Positions 17,289-30,268 are shown, counted from the first letter of the stretch. The stretch: DNA of 64,000 nucleotides from Cellulomonas sp. Root930 (GCA_001429255.1 LMJI01000001.1:909256-973255); one strand, 5' to 3'. Notes: generated from the letters alone by a model not told the origin. Program-made: numbers and translations.

Positions 17289-19622
17289 ATGACCGAGAAC
17301 AGCCCGAAGTTTCCCGCCAGCTCCGTGCTCGGCTACCCCCGCATCGGCCCGCGCCGCGAGCTGAAGAAGGCCCTCGAGGCGTTCTGGGCCGGTCGCACGA
17401 CGGCCGACGAGGTCGAGGCGACCGCCGCCGAGCTGCGCCGCCGCACCCGCACGCGGCTGGCCGAGCTCGGCCTGGCCACCGACGTGCCGGCGATCCCGAG
17501 CGCGTTCTCGTTCTACGACCAGGTGCTCGACGCCACCGCCGTGGTCGGTGCGGTGCCGGCCCGTTTCGCGGACGTCGTCGGCGCCGACGGCACCCTCGAC
17601 CTGGCCGGGTATTCGACCGTGGCGCGCGGCCGCGGCGACGACCTGCCGCTCGAGATGACCAAGTGGTTCGACACCAACTACCACTACCTGGTCCCCGAGA
17701 TCGGCCCGGAGACCACCTTCCGCTACGCGAGCACCCGCCCGGTGCGCGAGTTCACCGAGGCCCTCGCCGACGGCGTCCTCACGCGTCCGGTCATCGTCGG
17801 CCCCGTCACGTACCTCGCGCTGGCCAAGGCAACCGAGGACGCCCCTGAGGGCTTCGCCCCGATCGACCGCCTGGCGGACCTCCTGCCGGTCTACGCGGAG
17901 CTGCTCAAGGACCTCGCCGCCGCGGGTGCCACCTGGGTGCAGCTGGAGGAGCCCGCGCTGGTCTCCGACTCCGTCGCCGTCCCGGCCGAGCAGCTGCTCG
18001 CGTCCGTGATCGAGGCGTACCGCGCCCTGGCCACCGAGCTGACCCGCCCGGAGCGCCCGGCCATCCTGGTCGCGGCCCCCTACGGCGACCTCGGCGCGGC
18101 GTTCCCGGTCCTCGCCGCCACCGATGTCGAGGCCATCGGCATCGACCTGGTCCGCGGCCACGCGCCGGCCGAGTCGGTCCCCGGCCTGTCCACCAAGACG
18201 CTGGTCGCCGGCGTGATCGACGGCCACAACATCTGGCGCGCGGACCTGGACGCCAAGCTGGCCGTCCTGGAGCAGCTCGAGGGCCTCGGCGCCGCCGCCG
18301 TCACGGTCGGCACGTCGACGTCCCTGTTCCACGTGCCGCACACGCTCACGGACGAGCCGAACCTCGACGAGACCCTGAAGACCTGGCTGGCGTTCGCCGA
18401 CGAGAAGGTCGTCGAGGTCGTCACCCTGGCCGAGGGCCTGACCGAGGGCCGCGAGGCCATCCACGAGCAGCTGCTCACCGCCACGGACGCGGTCAACTCC
18501 CGCCGGACCGCGCCCGGCGTCGTCAACCCGGAGGTCCGCGACCGCGTCGCCGCCCTCGGCGAGAACGCGTTCAGCCGCGGCTCGTTCGACGAGCGCAAGG
18601 TCGCGCAGGCCGCCCGGCTCAACCTGCCCCCGCTGCCGACGACGTCCATCGGCTCGTTCCCGCAGACCACCGAGATCCGCACGGCACGCGCCGCGTTCGG
18701 CAAGGGCGAGCTGACGGAGGCGGAGTACGACGAGGAGATGAAGGCGGAGATCCGCCGCGTCGTCGAGCTGCAGGAGAAGATCGGCTTCGACGTGCTGGTG
18801 CACGGCGAGCCCGAGCGCAACGACATGGTCCAGTACTTCGCGGAGAACCTCGACGGGTTCGCCGTGACGCAGAACGGCTGGGTCCAGTCCTACGGCTCGC
18901 GCTGCACACGTCCGTCGATCCTGTGGGGCGACGTCTCGCGGCCGAAGCCGATCACTGTCGAGTGGTCGTCGTACACGCAGTCGCTCACGGAGAAGCCGGT
19001 CAAGGGCATGCTCACCGGCCCGGTCACCATCCTGGCCTGGTCGTTCGTCCGCGACGACCAGCCGCTCGGTGACACGGCCAACCAGGTGGGCCTGGCCCTC
19101 CGCGACGAGATCGCCGACCTCGAGGCCGCCGGCATCGCGGTCATCCAGGTGGACGAGCCCGCGCTGCGCGAGCTGCTGCCGCTGCGGGTCGAGGACCACG
19201 CCGCCTACCTCGACTGGTCGGTGCGCTCGTTCCGGCTGGCCACGGCCGGCGTCCGCCCCGACACGCAGATCCACACGCACCTGTGCTACTCGGAGTTCGG
19301 CGAGATCATCGGCGCGATCGACGGGCTCGACGCGGACGTGACCTCCATCGAGGCGGCCCGCTCGAAGATGGAGATCCTCGGCGACATCTCGGCGGCCGGC
19401 TACCCGCGGGGGATCGGCCCGGGCGTCTACGACATCCACTCGCCGCGCGTCCCCAGCGAGGCCGAGGTCGAGGAGCTGCTCACCGAGGCGGTCAAGGCCA
19501 TCGCGGTCGACCAGCTCTGGGTCAACCCGGACTGCGGCCTGAAGACCCGCCGCTACGAGGAGGTCGCCCCGTCGCTGGAGCACATCCTCGCGGCCACGCG
19601 GGCGGTGCGCGCCACCCTCTGA
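17289..19622 (+). CDS. metE: Cobalamin-independent methionine synthase
   Basis: A 777-residue enzyme that transfers the methyl group of 5-methyl-THF-polyglutamate to homocysteine without B12. The N-terminal half (LGYPRIGPRRELKKALEAFW) and the catalytic C-terminal half (TTSIGSFPQT, then HTHLCYSEF and NPDCGLKTR carrying the zinc-binding His/Cys and Cys residues) are both complete. It follows metF by 5 bp, so both fall under the SAM riboswitch. A perfect 14-bp hairpin terminates the operon. Confidence 0.97.
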   Translation: MTENSPKFPASSVLGYPRIGPRRELKKALEAFWAGRTTADEVEATAAELRRRTRTRLAELGLATDVPAIPSAFSFYDQVLDATAVVGAVPARFADVVGADGTLDLAGYSTVARGRGDDLPLEMTKWFDTNYHYLVPEIGPETTFRYASTRPVREFTEALADGVLTRPVIVGPVTYLALAKATEDAPEGFAPIDRLADLLPVYAELLKDLAAAGATWVQLEEPALVSDSVAVPAEQLLASVIEAYRALATELTRPERPAILVAAPYGDLGAAFPVLAATDVEAIGIDLVRGHAPAESVPGLSTKTLVAGVIDGHNIWRADLDAKLAVLEQLEGLGAAAVTVGTSTSLFHVPHTLTDEPNLDETLKTWLAFADEKVVEVVTLAEGLTEGREAIHEQLLTATDAVNSRRTAPGVVNPEVRDRVAALGENAFSRGSFDERKVAQAARLNLPPLPTTSIGSFPQTTEIRTARAAFGKGELTEAEYDEEMKAEIRRVVELQEKIGFDVLVHGEPERNDMVQYFAENLDGFAVTQNGWVQSYGSRCTRPSILWGDVSRPKPITVEWSSYTQSLTEKPVKGMLTGPVTILAWSFVRDDQPLGDTANQVGLALRDEIADLEAAGIAVIQVDEPALRELLPLRVEDHAAYLDWSVRSFRLATAGVRPDTQIHTHLCYSEFGEIIGAIDGLDADVTSIEAARSKMEILGDISAAGYPRGIGPGVYDIHSPRVPSEAEVEELLTEAVKAIAVDQLWVNPDCGLKTRRYEEVAPSLEHILAATRAVRATL

Positions 19623-19630
19623 TCGACCCG

Positions 19631-19664
19631 ACGGCCCCGGACACGAGCAGGTGTCCGGGGCCGT
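19631..19664 (+). terminator. Terminator after metE
   Basis: Perfect inverted repeat of ACGGCCCCGGACAC (19631-19644) and its complement (19651-19664) with a 6-base loop. It starts 8 bases after the metE stop and has no clear U tract, as is common in high-GC actinobacteria. Confidence 0.85.
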
Positions 19665-19686
19665 CGTGCGTCCTAGGGTCGGTCGG

Positions 19687-20850
19687 GTGACGATCTTCGA
19701 CTCCGTCCCGCTCGACCAGCTGCGTCGCCGGACGAGCGTGAAGTGGCGGCACTACCCGCCGGACGTCCTGCCGCTGTTCGTCGCCGAGATGGACGTCCCC
19801 CAGCCGGAGCCCGTGATCCGGGCGGTCACCGACGCGCTGCGCTCGGGGGACACGGGCTACGCGGAGGGCACCGCGTACGCCGAGGCCTTCGCGGCGTTCG
19901 CCGCCGAGCGCTACGGCTGGGACGTGGACGTGCCGGCCACCCGGACGGTGCCGGACGTCATGCTCGGGATCGTCGAGGTCCTGGGGCTGCTCACCGGTCC
20001 CGGCGACGCCGTCGTCATCAACCCGCCGGTGTACCCGCCGTTCCGGGGCTTCGTCGAGCACGCCGGCCGCAGGGTGGTCACGGCTCCGCTGTGCCCGGAC
20101 GGACGGCTGGACCTGGCCGTGCTGGGGGAGGCGTTCGCGCACGCGCGTGCGCAGGGTCGGCGCGCGGCGTACCTGCTCTGCCACCCGCACAACCCGACGG
20201 GCACCCTGCACACGGCGGCCGAGCTGCGGTCGGTCGGCGAGCTCGCGGCCCGGCACGGCGTGCGGGTCGTCGCCGACGAGATCCACGCGCCCCTGATCCC
20301 CACCGCGGCGGACGGCTCGGCCCCGCAGTTCGTGCCGACGACGACGCAGATCCCCGACGCCATCGCCCTGCACTCGGCGTCGAAGGCGTTCAACCTGGCC
20401 GGTCTGCGGGCCGCCCTCGCGGTGCCGGGTCCCGCGGCGGCCGAGGACCTGGCCCGTCTCCCGGAGCTGGTCGGCCACGGCGTGATGCACCTGGGTGCCG
20501 TCGCGCAGATCGCGGCGCTCCGCGACTGCGGCCCGTGGTTGGACGAGGTCCTGCGCGGGCTCGGAGAGAACCAGCGGCTGCTCGCCGGTCTCCTCGCCGA
20601 CACGCTGCCCGAGGCCGCTTGGGCGGTTCCCGAGGCCACCTACTTCGCGTGGCTGGACCTGCGCGCGGTGCCGGCGGTGCGCGCGGGTGCGGACCCCGCA
20701 CGGCTCGCCCTGCAGCGCGGTCGGGTGGCCCTCAACCAGGGCCTCACGTTCGGCGTCGAGGGCACCGGCTTCGTCCGGCTGAACCTGGCCGCCTCGACCG
20801 CGACCCTCACCGAGGCCGTCAGCCGCACGGCTCTTGCCCTGGCGAACTGA
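19687..20850 (+). CDS. MalY/PatB-type PLP-dependent C-S lyase (aminotransferase fold)
   Basis: A 387-residue fold-type-I PLP enzyme. The PLP Lys lies in LHSASKAFNLAGL, and HNPTG and VVADEIHAPL are the matching cofactor-contact motifs. MalY/PatB members cleave cystathionine or cysteine conjugates; next to metF-metE this suggests methionine or cysteine metabolism, although aminotransferase activity is possible. It has its own promoter: TAGGGT (19674-19679) sits 7 bases before the GTG, so the transcript is probably leaderless and outside the riboswitch operon. Confidence 0.85.
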   Translation: MTIFDSVPLDQLRRRTSVKWRHYPPDVLPLFVAEMDVPQPEPVIRAVTDALRSGDTGYAEGTAYAEAFAAFAAERYGWDVDVPATRTVPDVMLGIVEVLGLLTGPGDAVVINPPVYPPFRGFVEHAGRRVVTAPLCPDGRLDLAVLGEAFAHARAQGRRAAYLLCHPHNPTGTLHTAAELRSVGELAARHGVRVVADEIHAPLIPTAADGSAPQFVPTTTQIPDAIALHSASKAFNLAGLRAALAVPGPAAAEDLARLPELVGHGVMHLGAVAQIAALRDCGPWLDEVLRGLGENQRLLAGLLADTLPEAAWAVPEATYFAWLDLRAVPAVRAGADPARLALQRGRVALNQGLTFGVEGTGFVRLNLAASTATLTEAVSRTALALAN

Positions 20851-20955
20851 GACCGATTCGTGACCAACCGCCACCCACCCGGGCTCATGTCCCCCCTGGG
20901 CACGTGCCGATCACTCCCACAGCAGGGCCGTACAACGACGTAATGGGAGATCGAC

Positions 20956-21099
20956 ATGGTGAAGTGCGACGAGTGCAGCGCCGCCGTGCAGGTGTGCGAG
21001 CGGTGTGACGGCGCCGGTCGCAAGCGCTGGTCGGGCGAGTGCAGCTACTGCCGCGGCACCGGCCAGACGTGCATGAAGAACGCCAACCACCGCTGGTGA
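20956..21099 (+). CDS. 47-residue Cys-rich zinc-ribbon protein (DnaJ-type repeats)
   Basis: A very small protein with seven Cys: C4-x2-C7, two DnaJ-style CxxCxGxG units (C14-C17 and C29-C32, with Gly at 19/21 and 34/36), and C39, plus His45. This should bind one or two zinc ions, like the cysteine-rich domain of DnaJ without the rest of the chaperone. GGGAG lies 6 bases before the ATG. It stands alone on the plus strand before the convergent NUDIX gene. The role is unknown: perhaps a zinc store, a protein adaptor or a chaperone accessory. Confidence 0.75.
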   Translation: MVKCDECSAAVQVCERCDGAGRKRWSGECSYCRGTGQTCMKNANHRW

Positions 21100-21144
21100 T
21101 CTGACCAGCGCACCCGCCACCGGAGGGGGCAGGCACCACCGGCC

Positions 21145-21570
21145 TCAGCCGAGGCGGACGGTCAGGCTCGCCAGCCTGTCCACGATGCGCACGTCCGCGT
21201 CGAGCCAGGGCACGTCGTGCCACTGGTGCAGGGGGAGCCACCGCAGCTCGTCGTGCTCGACGAGAGGCTCCGCCGTGCCCTCGACCACCTCGGCCAGCCA
21301 GATGCGCATCACGTACTCGTCCGACAGGCGCCAGAGGCCGCCGTCGGGACCGACGAGCTCGTCGCCGAGGCCGATCCGCACGCCGAGCTCCTCGCGGATC
21401 TCGCGGTGCAGTGCGTCCTCGGGCGACTCGTCGCCGTCCACCTTGCCGCCGGGGAACTCCCAGCGGCCGGCCAGCCGCGCCGGCACAGCCCGGCGCGCGG
21501 CCAACAGCTCACGAGGGTCGTCCAGGTCGTCGACGATCGCGGCGGCCACGACGAGCACGGGTGAGGTCAT
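21145..21570 (-). CDS. NUDIX hydrolase (MutT-like)
   Basis: A 141-residue NUDIX protein with a complete box: G42-x5-E48-x7-R56-E57-x2-E60-E61-x-G63. The ARRAVPARLAGRWEFPGGKV lead-in resembles MutT-type 8-oxo-dGTP diphosphatases, which clean oxidised nucleotides from the pool. The start is the ATG before TSPVLVVAAA, where the fold begins; an upstream in-frame start would add an unlikely Arg/Pro-rich tail. Another nucleoside-diphosphate substrate is possible. Confidence 0.88.
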   Translation of the reverse strand: MTSPVLVVAAAIVDDLDDPRELLAARRAVPARLAGRWEFPGGKVDGDESPEDALHREIREELGVRIGLGDELVGPDGGLWRLSDEYVMRIWLAEVVEGTAEPLVEHDELRWLPLHQWHDVPWLDADVRIVDRLASLTVRLG

Positions 21571-21649
21571 GCGGTGAGTCTGCCAGGCCCGCGCAACGCG
21601 GGGCCGGCGACAGTGGGACGGCCCGGTGTCTTGAGCCGTCGGAGCACGG

Positions 21650-21883
21650 TCAGCGGATGCCGTGCGCGATAGCCCAGGCGACGGCCTCCGCGCGCGTCGA
21701 GGCACCGATCTTGCGGTACACGCTGCGGACCTGCGACTTCACGGTGTTCCTCGTCACGAAGAGGCGCGTCGCGATCTCCTCCAGGGTGACGTCCTCGGCG
21801 AGCTCCGCCAGCACGACGCGCTCGCGACGCGTGAGTGCGTCGTTCGCGACACCGACAGTCCTGCTCGTCTCCAACATGCTCAT
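21650..21883 (-). CDS. Small LuxR-type transcription regulator (HTH only)
   Basis: A 77-residue protein that is almost only a LuxR/NarL helix-turn-helix: LTRRERVVLAELAEDVTLEEIA, then RNTVKSQVRSVYRKIGA. No receiver or ligand domain precedes it. GGAGG lies 5 bases before the ATG. Stand-alone LuxR domains usually act as dimeric regulators, related to GerE. The target is unknown; the nearest genes are gcvH and the NUDIX gene. The 283 bp upstream, up to gcvH, contain no gene I can support. Confidence 0.8.
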   Translation of the reverse strand: MSMLETSRTVGVANDALTRRERVVLAELAEDVTLEEIATRLFVTRNTVKSQVRSVYRKIGASTRAEAVAWAIAHGIR

Positions 21884-22166
21884 GATGTCCTCCGGTGTGC
21901 TGCGTGGATCCGGGGGTTCCGGCTCACGCTCTGGGCTGCGTACCGGATGAGAGAGGGCTGGTCGTGAGCCATGACGCCACTTCCAGCAATCTCGTCATGC
22001 GCGGGTTCCCCCCCGCCATGCGCCCGATCGCGCGTGCCACCCACAATGAACGTCGACTGCTGAGTCAGATACGCCGAGCGCGTGAGCACCTGCGGGTTTT
22101 CACCCGAATGGCTGACGCGCGCGAACGCACGTGACACTGGTGCAACGGTGCAGCTGCCCGCTGGGT

Positions 22167-22541
22167 TCAGCCCGCGTTCTGAGCCGTGTACTCCTCGGAC
22201 GTGAGCAGCGGCCCGGTCGAGGTGACCTCGACCTTGAGCAGCCAGCCCTGTCCGTAGGGGTCCGAGTTGACCACCGACGGGTCGTCGACGGCCGCCTGGT
22301 TCACCTCGACGACCGTGCCGGACACCGGCGAGTACAGCTCCGAGACCGACTTGGTGGACTCGATCTCGCCGACGACCGCGCCGGCGGTGATCTCCTCACC
22401 CACGGCGGGGAGCTCGAGGTAGACGATGTCGCCGAGCGCGTCCGCAGCGATCCCGGTGATGCCGACGGTCGCCGGGGCGCCGTCATCCAGCCATTCGTGC
22501 TCGACCGTGTAGTGCAGGTGGGTGGGCAGCTCCGCTGTCAT
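22167..22541 (-). CDS. gcvH: Glycine cleavage system H protein
   Basis: A 124-residue lipoyl carrier that shuttles the aminomethyl group between the P, T and L proteins. The lipoylated Lys64 lies in [12 protein letters not shown]. Typical ends are present: HYTVEHEWL near the start and WLLKVEV late. Third gene of gcvP-gcvT-gcvH, 35 bp after gcvT, and under the glycine riboswitch upstream of gcvP. Confidence 0.95.
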   Translation of the reverse strand: MTAELPTHLHYTVEHEWLDDGAPATVGITGIAADALGDIVYLELPAVGEEITAGAVVGEIESTKSVSELYSPVSGTVVEVNQAAVDDPSVVNSDPYGQGWLLKVEVTSTGPLLTSEEYTAQNAG

Positions 22542-22576
22542 GTGTCTGGCTCCTGTCGACTTCTCTAGGGCTTGGT

Positions 22577-26709
<4,133 letters not shown>

Positions 26710-26762
26710 GGGCTGCTCCGCAGGGTCGTCCGGACGTGCCGGGACGGTGGGTGGGCTCCCCG

Positions 26763-26974
26763 CTCTGTCATCCGCGCAGACTCGCGCAAACCTGAGAGTT
26801 TTGCCGGTCCGCCTGTCGGGGCGCGCCGACTTGCACCGTCGGTGGGACCTCGTCGTGAACGACGTGGTCCGCTTTCCAGAGTTGCCTCGCCGTGGCGGTA
26901 CAGGGGCCTGAGAGATTCCCGGGGAGGGTTGCTCCTTCGGCGCCCCGCAACCTTCTGCGGGAGCTCTCCCGCCG
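26763..26974 (-). ncRNA. Tandem glycine riboswitch
   Basis: Read on the minus strand, the first aptamer has GCCGAAGGAGCAA (about 26930-26942) followed by CTCTCAGG (26907-26914). A GGCAACTCTGGAAAG linker follows. The second aptamer has ACCGACGGTGCAA (about 26829-26841), CTCTCAGG (26791-26798) and GACAGAG at the end (26763-26769). Two aptamers before gcvP match the cooperative glycine-ON class known upstream of gcv operons. Confidence 0.9.
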
Positions 26975-27076
26975 CGGTTCGAGCAGCGTGTGAAGTTGTG
27001 TGGCCAGCGTACCGGGCGATGTCCAGGGTGCAGGCCGACCGTCCACGTGGTGGGGTCGCGTGCGTAGATTGGCCCG

Positions 27077-27571
27077 GTGCAGACGCCCACCTCACCCCTG
27101 GCTGCGGTGATCGTCGTGTCCGACCGGTCCGCCGCCGGCGAGCGCGAGGACCGGTCCGGTCCGGTGGCCGTGGACAAGCTGTTCACCGCCGGCTTCGCGG
27201 TGGACGGGGTGGCGGTGGTGCCCGACGGTGCCGAGTCCGTCGAGCGGGCGGTGCGTGCGGCCCTGCAGGGCGGTGCGCGGTTCGTCGTGACGTCCGGCGG
27301 GACCGGCGTCGGGCCTCGCGACCGGACCCCCGAGGGCACCCGGCCGGTGCTCGACCGCGAGCTGCCGGGTATCGCGGAGCTGCTCCGGCGCGAGGGTGCG
27401 ACGACCGTGCCCACCGCCGTCCTCTCGCGCGGGATCGCCGGGGTCACCGAGGGCGGCGCACTCGTCGTGAACCTGCCGGGGTCGCCGTCCGGCGTGGCGG
27501 AGGGCCTCGACGTGCTGCTCCCGCTGGTCGACCACCTGCTCGACCAGCTCGTCGGAGGGGACCACTCGTGA
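27077..27571 (+). CDS. moaB: MoaB/MogA-type molybdopterin adenylyltransferase
   Basis: A 164-residue protein that adenylates molybdopterin before metal insertion. Seen: [12 protein letters not shown] at the start, [18 protein letters not shown] (nucleotide/pterin site) and [11 protein letters not shown], all family signatures. TAGATT (27065-27070) is 6 bases before the GTG, so the mRNA probably begins at the start codon. First gene of moaB-moaE-moaA; its stop overlaps moaE as GTGA. Confidence 0.93.
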   Translation: MQTPTSPLAAVIVVSDRSAAGEREDRSGPVAVDKLFTAGFAVDGVAVVPDGAESVERAVRAALQGGARFVVTSGGTGVGPRDRTPEGTRPVLDRELPGIAELLRREGATTVPTAVLSRGIAGVTEGGALVVNLPGSPSGVAEGLDVLLPLVDHLLDQLVGGDHS

Positions 27572-27981
27572 TCGCGCGCGTCGTCGACGAGCCCCTCGAC
27601 CTGCAGTTCCACGTGGAACATGTGAGCGACCCGCGGGCCGGAGCGGTCGCGACGTTCGTCGGGCTGGTGCGCGATCACGACCCGTCGGTCGAGGGACGGG
27701 TGGTGGGGCTGGACTACACCGCGCACCCGACCGCCGAGGCCGTCCTTCAGCGGATCGCGCACGACGCGCTGACCGACGACGTGCTCGGCATCGCCGTCAG
27801 CCACCGCGTCGGGCACCTGGCGGTCGGGGAGGCAGCGATCGTCGCCGCCGTCGCCACCGCGCACCGCGCCGAGGCGTTCGAGGTGTGCCGCGCGCTCGTC
27901 GAGACCGTCAAGGCCGAGCTGCCGGTGTGGAAGCGTGAGGTCCTCGAGGACGGCTCGCACGTATGGGTGGGGATGTCATGA
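27568..27981 (+). CDS. moaE: Molybdopterin synthase catalytic subunit
   Basis: A 137-residue large subunit that moves sulfur from MoaD thiocarboxylate onto precursor Z to make molybdopterin. Typical motifs: [33 protein letters not shown] and PVWKRE (the active-site Lys region). Start GTGA overlaps moaB and its stop overlaps moaA as ATGA. Its partner MoaD is encoded in the convergent operon. Confidence 0.95.
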   Translation: MIARVVDEPLDLQFHVEHVSDPRAGAVATFVGLVRDHDPSVEGRVVGLDYTAHPTAEAVLQRIAHDALTDDVLGIAVSHRVGHLAVGEAAIVAAVATAHRAEAFEVCRALVETVKAELPVWKREVLEDGSHVWVGMS

Positions 27982-29066
27982 CGGAGCAGCTGGTGGACCG
28001 GTTCGGGCGCGTGCACCGCGACCTGCGGATCTCGCTGACCGACCGCTGCTCGCTGCGCTGCACCTACTGCATGCCCGCCGAGGGCGTCCCCTGGCTCGCG
28101 CGCTCCACCATGCTGAGCACCGAGGAGATCGTGCACGTCGCGCGCGTCGGGGTCTCCCTGGGCATCACGGAGATCCGCCTGACCGGCGGCGAGCCGCTGC
28201 TGCGCGTGGACATCGTGGACGTCGTCCGTCGGCTCACCGCGCTGACCGGCCCGGCCGGCAGCCCCGAGGTGTCGCTGACGACGAACGCGCTGCGCCTGCC
28301 CGGTCTGGCCTCGGACCTCAAGGACGCCGGCCTGTCGCGCGTGAACATCAGCCTGGACACCCTCGACCGCGCCAAGTTCCTGTCGTTGACGCGCCGCGAC
28401 AAGCTGGTGGAGACGCTCGCCGGGATCGCCGCCGCCGACGCCGCCGGGCTGCACCCCGTGAAGATCAACGCGGTGGCCATGCGCGGGGTGAACGACGACG
28501 AGGTGGTGGAGCTGACGAGGTTCGCCGTGGAGCGCGGCTACCAGATGCGGTTCATCGAGCAGATGCCGCTCGACGCCGGGCACACGTGGGACCGCGCGGA
28601 GATGGTGACGCAGGCGGAGATCCTGGCGCGGCTGCGCGCGGAGTTCACGCTCGAGGAGGTGCCCGGTCGCGGTGCCGCCCCCGCAGAGCTGTGGACCGTC
28701 GACGGCGGACCCGCGACGGTCGGCGTGATCGCGTCGGTCACCGCGCCCTTCTGCGGCGCGTGCGACCGGCTGCGCCTCACGGCCGACGGACAGCTGCGCG
28801 CGTGCCTGTTCTCGCAGACGGAGACCAACGTGCGGGACCTGCTGCGCGGCTCGGAGGAACCCCCCGCCCAGATCGGCGTCGGGCCTGGTCAGGCAGTGCG
28901 GATCGGCACCGACGCCCCTGTCCGGCCCGCTGCGGCCCCGGCCGACGTCGACACCGCCCTGGCGGACGCGTACCGCCGCTGCCTGGCGGGCAAGAAGGCC
29001 GGGCACGACATCGACGACCCGAGCTTCCTGCAGCCGGACCGCCCGATGAGCGCGATCGGCGGCTGA
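27978..29066 (+). CDS. moaA: GTP 3',8-cyclase (radical SAM)
   Basis: A 362-residue radical SAM enzyme that starts Moco synthesis from GTP with MoaC. The N-terminal cluster is C24-x3-C28-x2-C31, followed by LTGGEPLLR. The C-terminal GTP-side cluster is in FCGACDRLRLTADG-x-LRACLF. The chain ends in Gly-Gly as required in MoaA. Last gene of the plus-strand moa operon; a long hairpin follows at 29115-29163. The ATG overlapping the moaE stop is preferred over one five codons upstream. Confidence 0.96.
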   Translation: MTEQLVDRFGRVHRDLRISLTDRCSLRCTYCMPAEGVPWLARSTMLSTEEIVHVARVGVSLGITEIRLTGGEPLLRVDIVDVVRRLTALTGPAGSPEVSLTTNALRLPGLASDLKDAGLSRVNISLDTLDRAKFLSLTRRDKLVETLAGIAAADAAGLHPVKINAVAMRGVNDDEVVELTRFAVERGYQMRFIEQMPLDAGHTWDRAEMVTQAEILARLRAEFTLEEVPGRGAAPAELWTVDGGPATVGVIASVTAPFCGACDRLRLTADGQLRACLFSQTETNVRDLLRGSEEPPAQIGVGPGQAVRIGTDAPVRPAAAPADVDTALADAYRRCLAGKKAGHDIDDPSFLQPDRPMSAIGG

Positions 29067-29080
29067 GGCGCCCGCACGCT

Positions 29081-29120
29081 CGCCGTCGCCGTCGCGGTCG
29101 CCGTCGCCGTCGCGCTCGCG
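29081..29120. repeat. Short CGTCGC-type hexamer repeat
   Basis: About six units of the hexamer CGTCGC with small variations (GGTCGC, GCTCGC) between moaA and the hairpin. Noncoding. It may be simple slippage in high-GC DNA. Confidence 0.6.
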
Positions 29121-29163
29121 TGAAGAGTTCGTCTCGTCTGGTGCAACGAAGTCTTCACGCGAG
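29115..29163. terminator. Bidirectional terminator between the two moa operons
   Basis: Inverted repeat CTCGCGTGAAGA (29115-29126) and TCTTCACGCGAG (29152-29163), extended inward by TTCGT/ACGAA after a mismatch. It sits between two convergent operons and can fold in either direction, so it probably ends both. Confidence 0.75.
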
Positions 29164-29196
29164 GGATCTCGGCCGCGCTCGAACGGCGCGCTGCGG

Positions 29197-29433
29197 TCAG
29201 CCGCCCGCGAACGGGGGGAGCACGTCGAGCGTGGCGCCGGCCGGAACCGGGTCGTCGGCCTCCACGCGAGTGCCGTCTGCGAGCAGCGAGCACCGGCCGA
29301 GCACGCGATCGAGCCCGGGACCGTGCGCGGCGACCATCGCGGCCCTGACCTGAGCGGCCGACCCCGCGGGCAGCTGCTCGGTGTCCACCCCCGCGGCCTC
29401 CGCGGCGGCGGCGAAGTAGCGGACCGTGATCAC
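29197..29433 (-). CDS. moaD: Molybdopterin synthase sulfur carrier (MoaD)
   Basis: A 78-residue ubiquitin-like protein ending in Gly-Gly (PPFAGG), the tail that is adenylated by MoeB and carries sulfur to MoaE. The beta-grasp start ITVRYFAAAAEAAG is typical. The GTG start overlaps the stop of the DUF6457 gene (GTGA). It is the last gene of the minus-strand Moco operon. Confidence 0.9.
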   Translation of the reverse strand: MITVRYFAAAAEAAGVDTEQLPAGSAAQVRAAMVAAHGPGLDRVLGRCSLLADGTRVEADDPVPAGATLDVLPPFAGG

Positions 29434-29690
29434 GGCTCGACGGTCCAGGCTCCGGCCTCGGCCTCGATCCGCGCCAGGATCGGCGCCGGGTCGGCACCCG
29501 CAGCCGCGAGACCCGCGATGAACATGGTGATCGGCACGGCCGGCCGGGCCACCTGGTGCGCGACGTCGGCGGCGACCCCGAGGAGCCGGTCCGTGTCCAC
29601 GAGCGCGGGGTCCACGCCCAGCGCCGCGGTCAGGCTCTCGATCCAGGCGGGCAGGTCGGCGCCGGGTGCGCGGCGGGGGTCGTCGGTCAT
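29430..29690 (-). CDS. DUF6457-like small protein in Moco operon
   Basis: An 86-residue helical protein containing LPAWIESLTAALGVD, LLGVAADVAHQVARPAVPITMFIAGLAA and a short acidic tail. It looks like the small DUF6457 family that I associate with actinobacterial molybdenum-cofactor loci; the family name is from memory. It overlaps mobA (ATGA) and moaD (GTGA), so it is tightly coupled to both. The function is unknown; a helper for MobA or MoaD is an inference from position. Confidence 0.7.
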   Translation of the reverse strand: MTDDPRRAPGADLPAWIESLTAALGVDPALVDTDRLLGVAADVAHQVARPAVPITMFIAGLAAAGADPAPILARIEAEAGAWTVEP

Positions 29691-30268
29691 GGCTCGATCC
29701 TGTCACTGAGCGACGCGTCGAGTCGTTCGACGTCGGCCCAGGTGTCGGCATCGGCGGTCGCGCCGTGCTCGTCGGGGACGTCCACCAGCCGCAGTCCGCC
29801 GACCAGTCGGTGCATCGCGGCGCCGCGCACGTCGGGAAGCGCGTCGAGCGCGGACCGCAGCGCGGCCCGCCGGTAGACGGCCACCAGATGCTGCGGACGA
29901 CCCTCGGCACCGACCATCCGGGCGCCGTCCGCATCCTGCACGGCGGCCAGCAGCGCGGGCAGCACGCGTCCGGCGAAGGGCACGTCGCACGCGAGGACGA
30001 CGACCTGCTCAGGCCCGTCGCCGGGCAGCCGGTCGAGCCCGGCGGCGAGGCCCGCGACCGGGCCACCGTCCGGGGGGTCCTCCAGCACGGTCACGATCCC
30101 CGGCCTCGCCAGCTGCGGGGGACCCACGACGACGACGTGGGAGGCACCGGCGACCGCCGTGAGCGCGTGGTCGAGCAGGGCGACCCCGCCGACCTCGACC
30201 TCCGGTTTGCTGGCGCCGCCGAGCCGCCGCGCCCGCCCGCCGGCCAGCACGATCGCGTCGAAGGTCAC
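29687..30268 (-). CDS. mobA: Molybdenum cofactor guanylyltransferase-like NTP transferase
   Basis: A 193-residue nucleotidyltransferase with the N-terminal VLAGGRARRLGG loop and a VLACDVPF metal-binding strand, as in MobA, which adds GMP to Mo-molybdopterin. The GTG start overlapping the moaC stop (GTGA) is preferred to a GTG five codons earlier because the neighbouring genes use the same overlap. Related MocA (CMP addition) cannot be ruled out. Confidence 0.82.
   Translation of the reverse strand: MTFDAIVLAGGRARRLGGASKPEVEVGGVALLDHALTAVAGASHVVVVGPPQLARPGIVTVLEDPPDGGPVAGLAAGLDRLPGDGPEQVVVLACDVPFAGRVLPALLAAVQDADGARMVGAEGRPQHLVAVYRRAALRSALDALPDVRGAAMHRLVGGLRLVDVPDEHGATADADTWADVERLDASLSDRIEP

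Noticed and set aside
21895..22134. 79-codon open frame between the LuxR and gcvH genes
   Set aside because: No good ribosome site, no recognisable pattern, and the other strand is equally open; left as noncoding.
26710..27960. Very long N-terminal extension of gcvP
   Set aside because: The frame is open by chance through the riboswitch and the antisense of moaB/moaE.
29081..29120. CRISPR-like repeat
   Set aside because: Units are six bases with no spacers; simple repeat.
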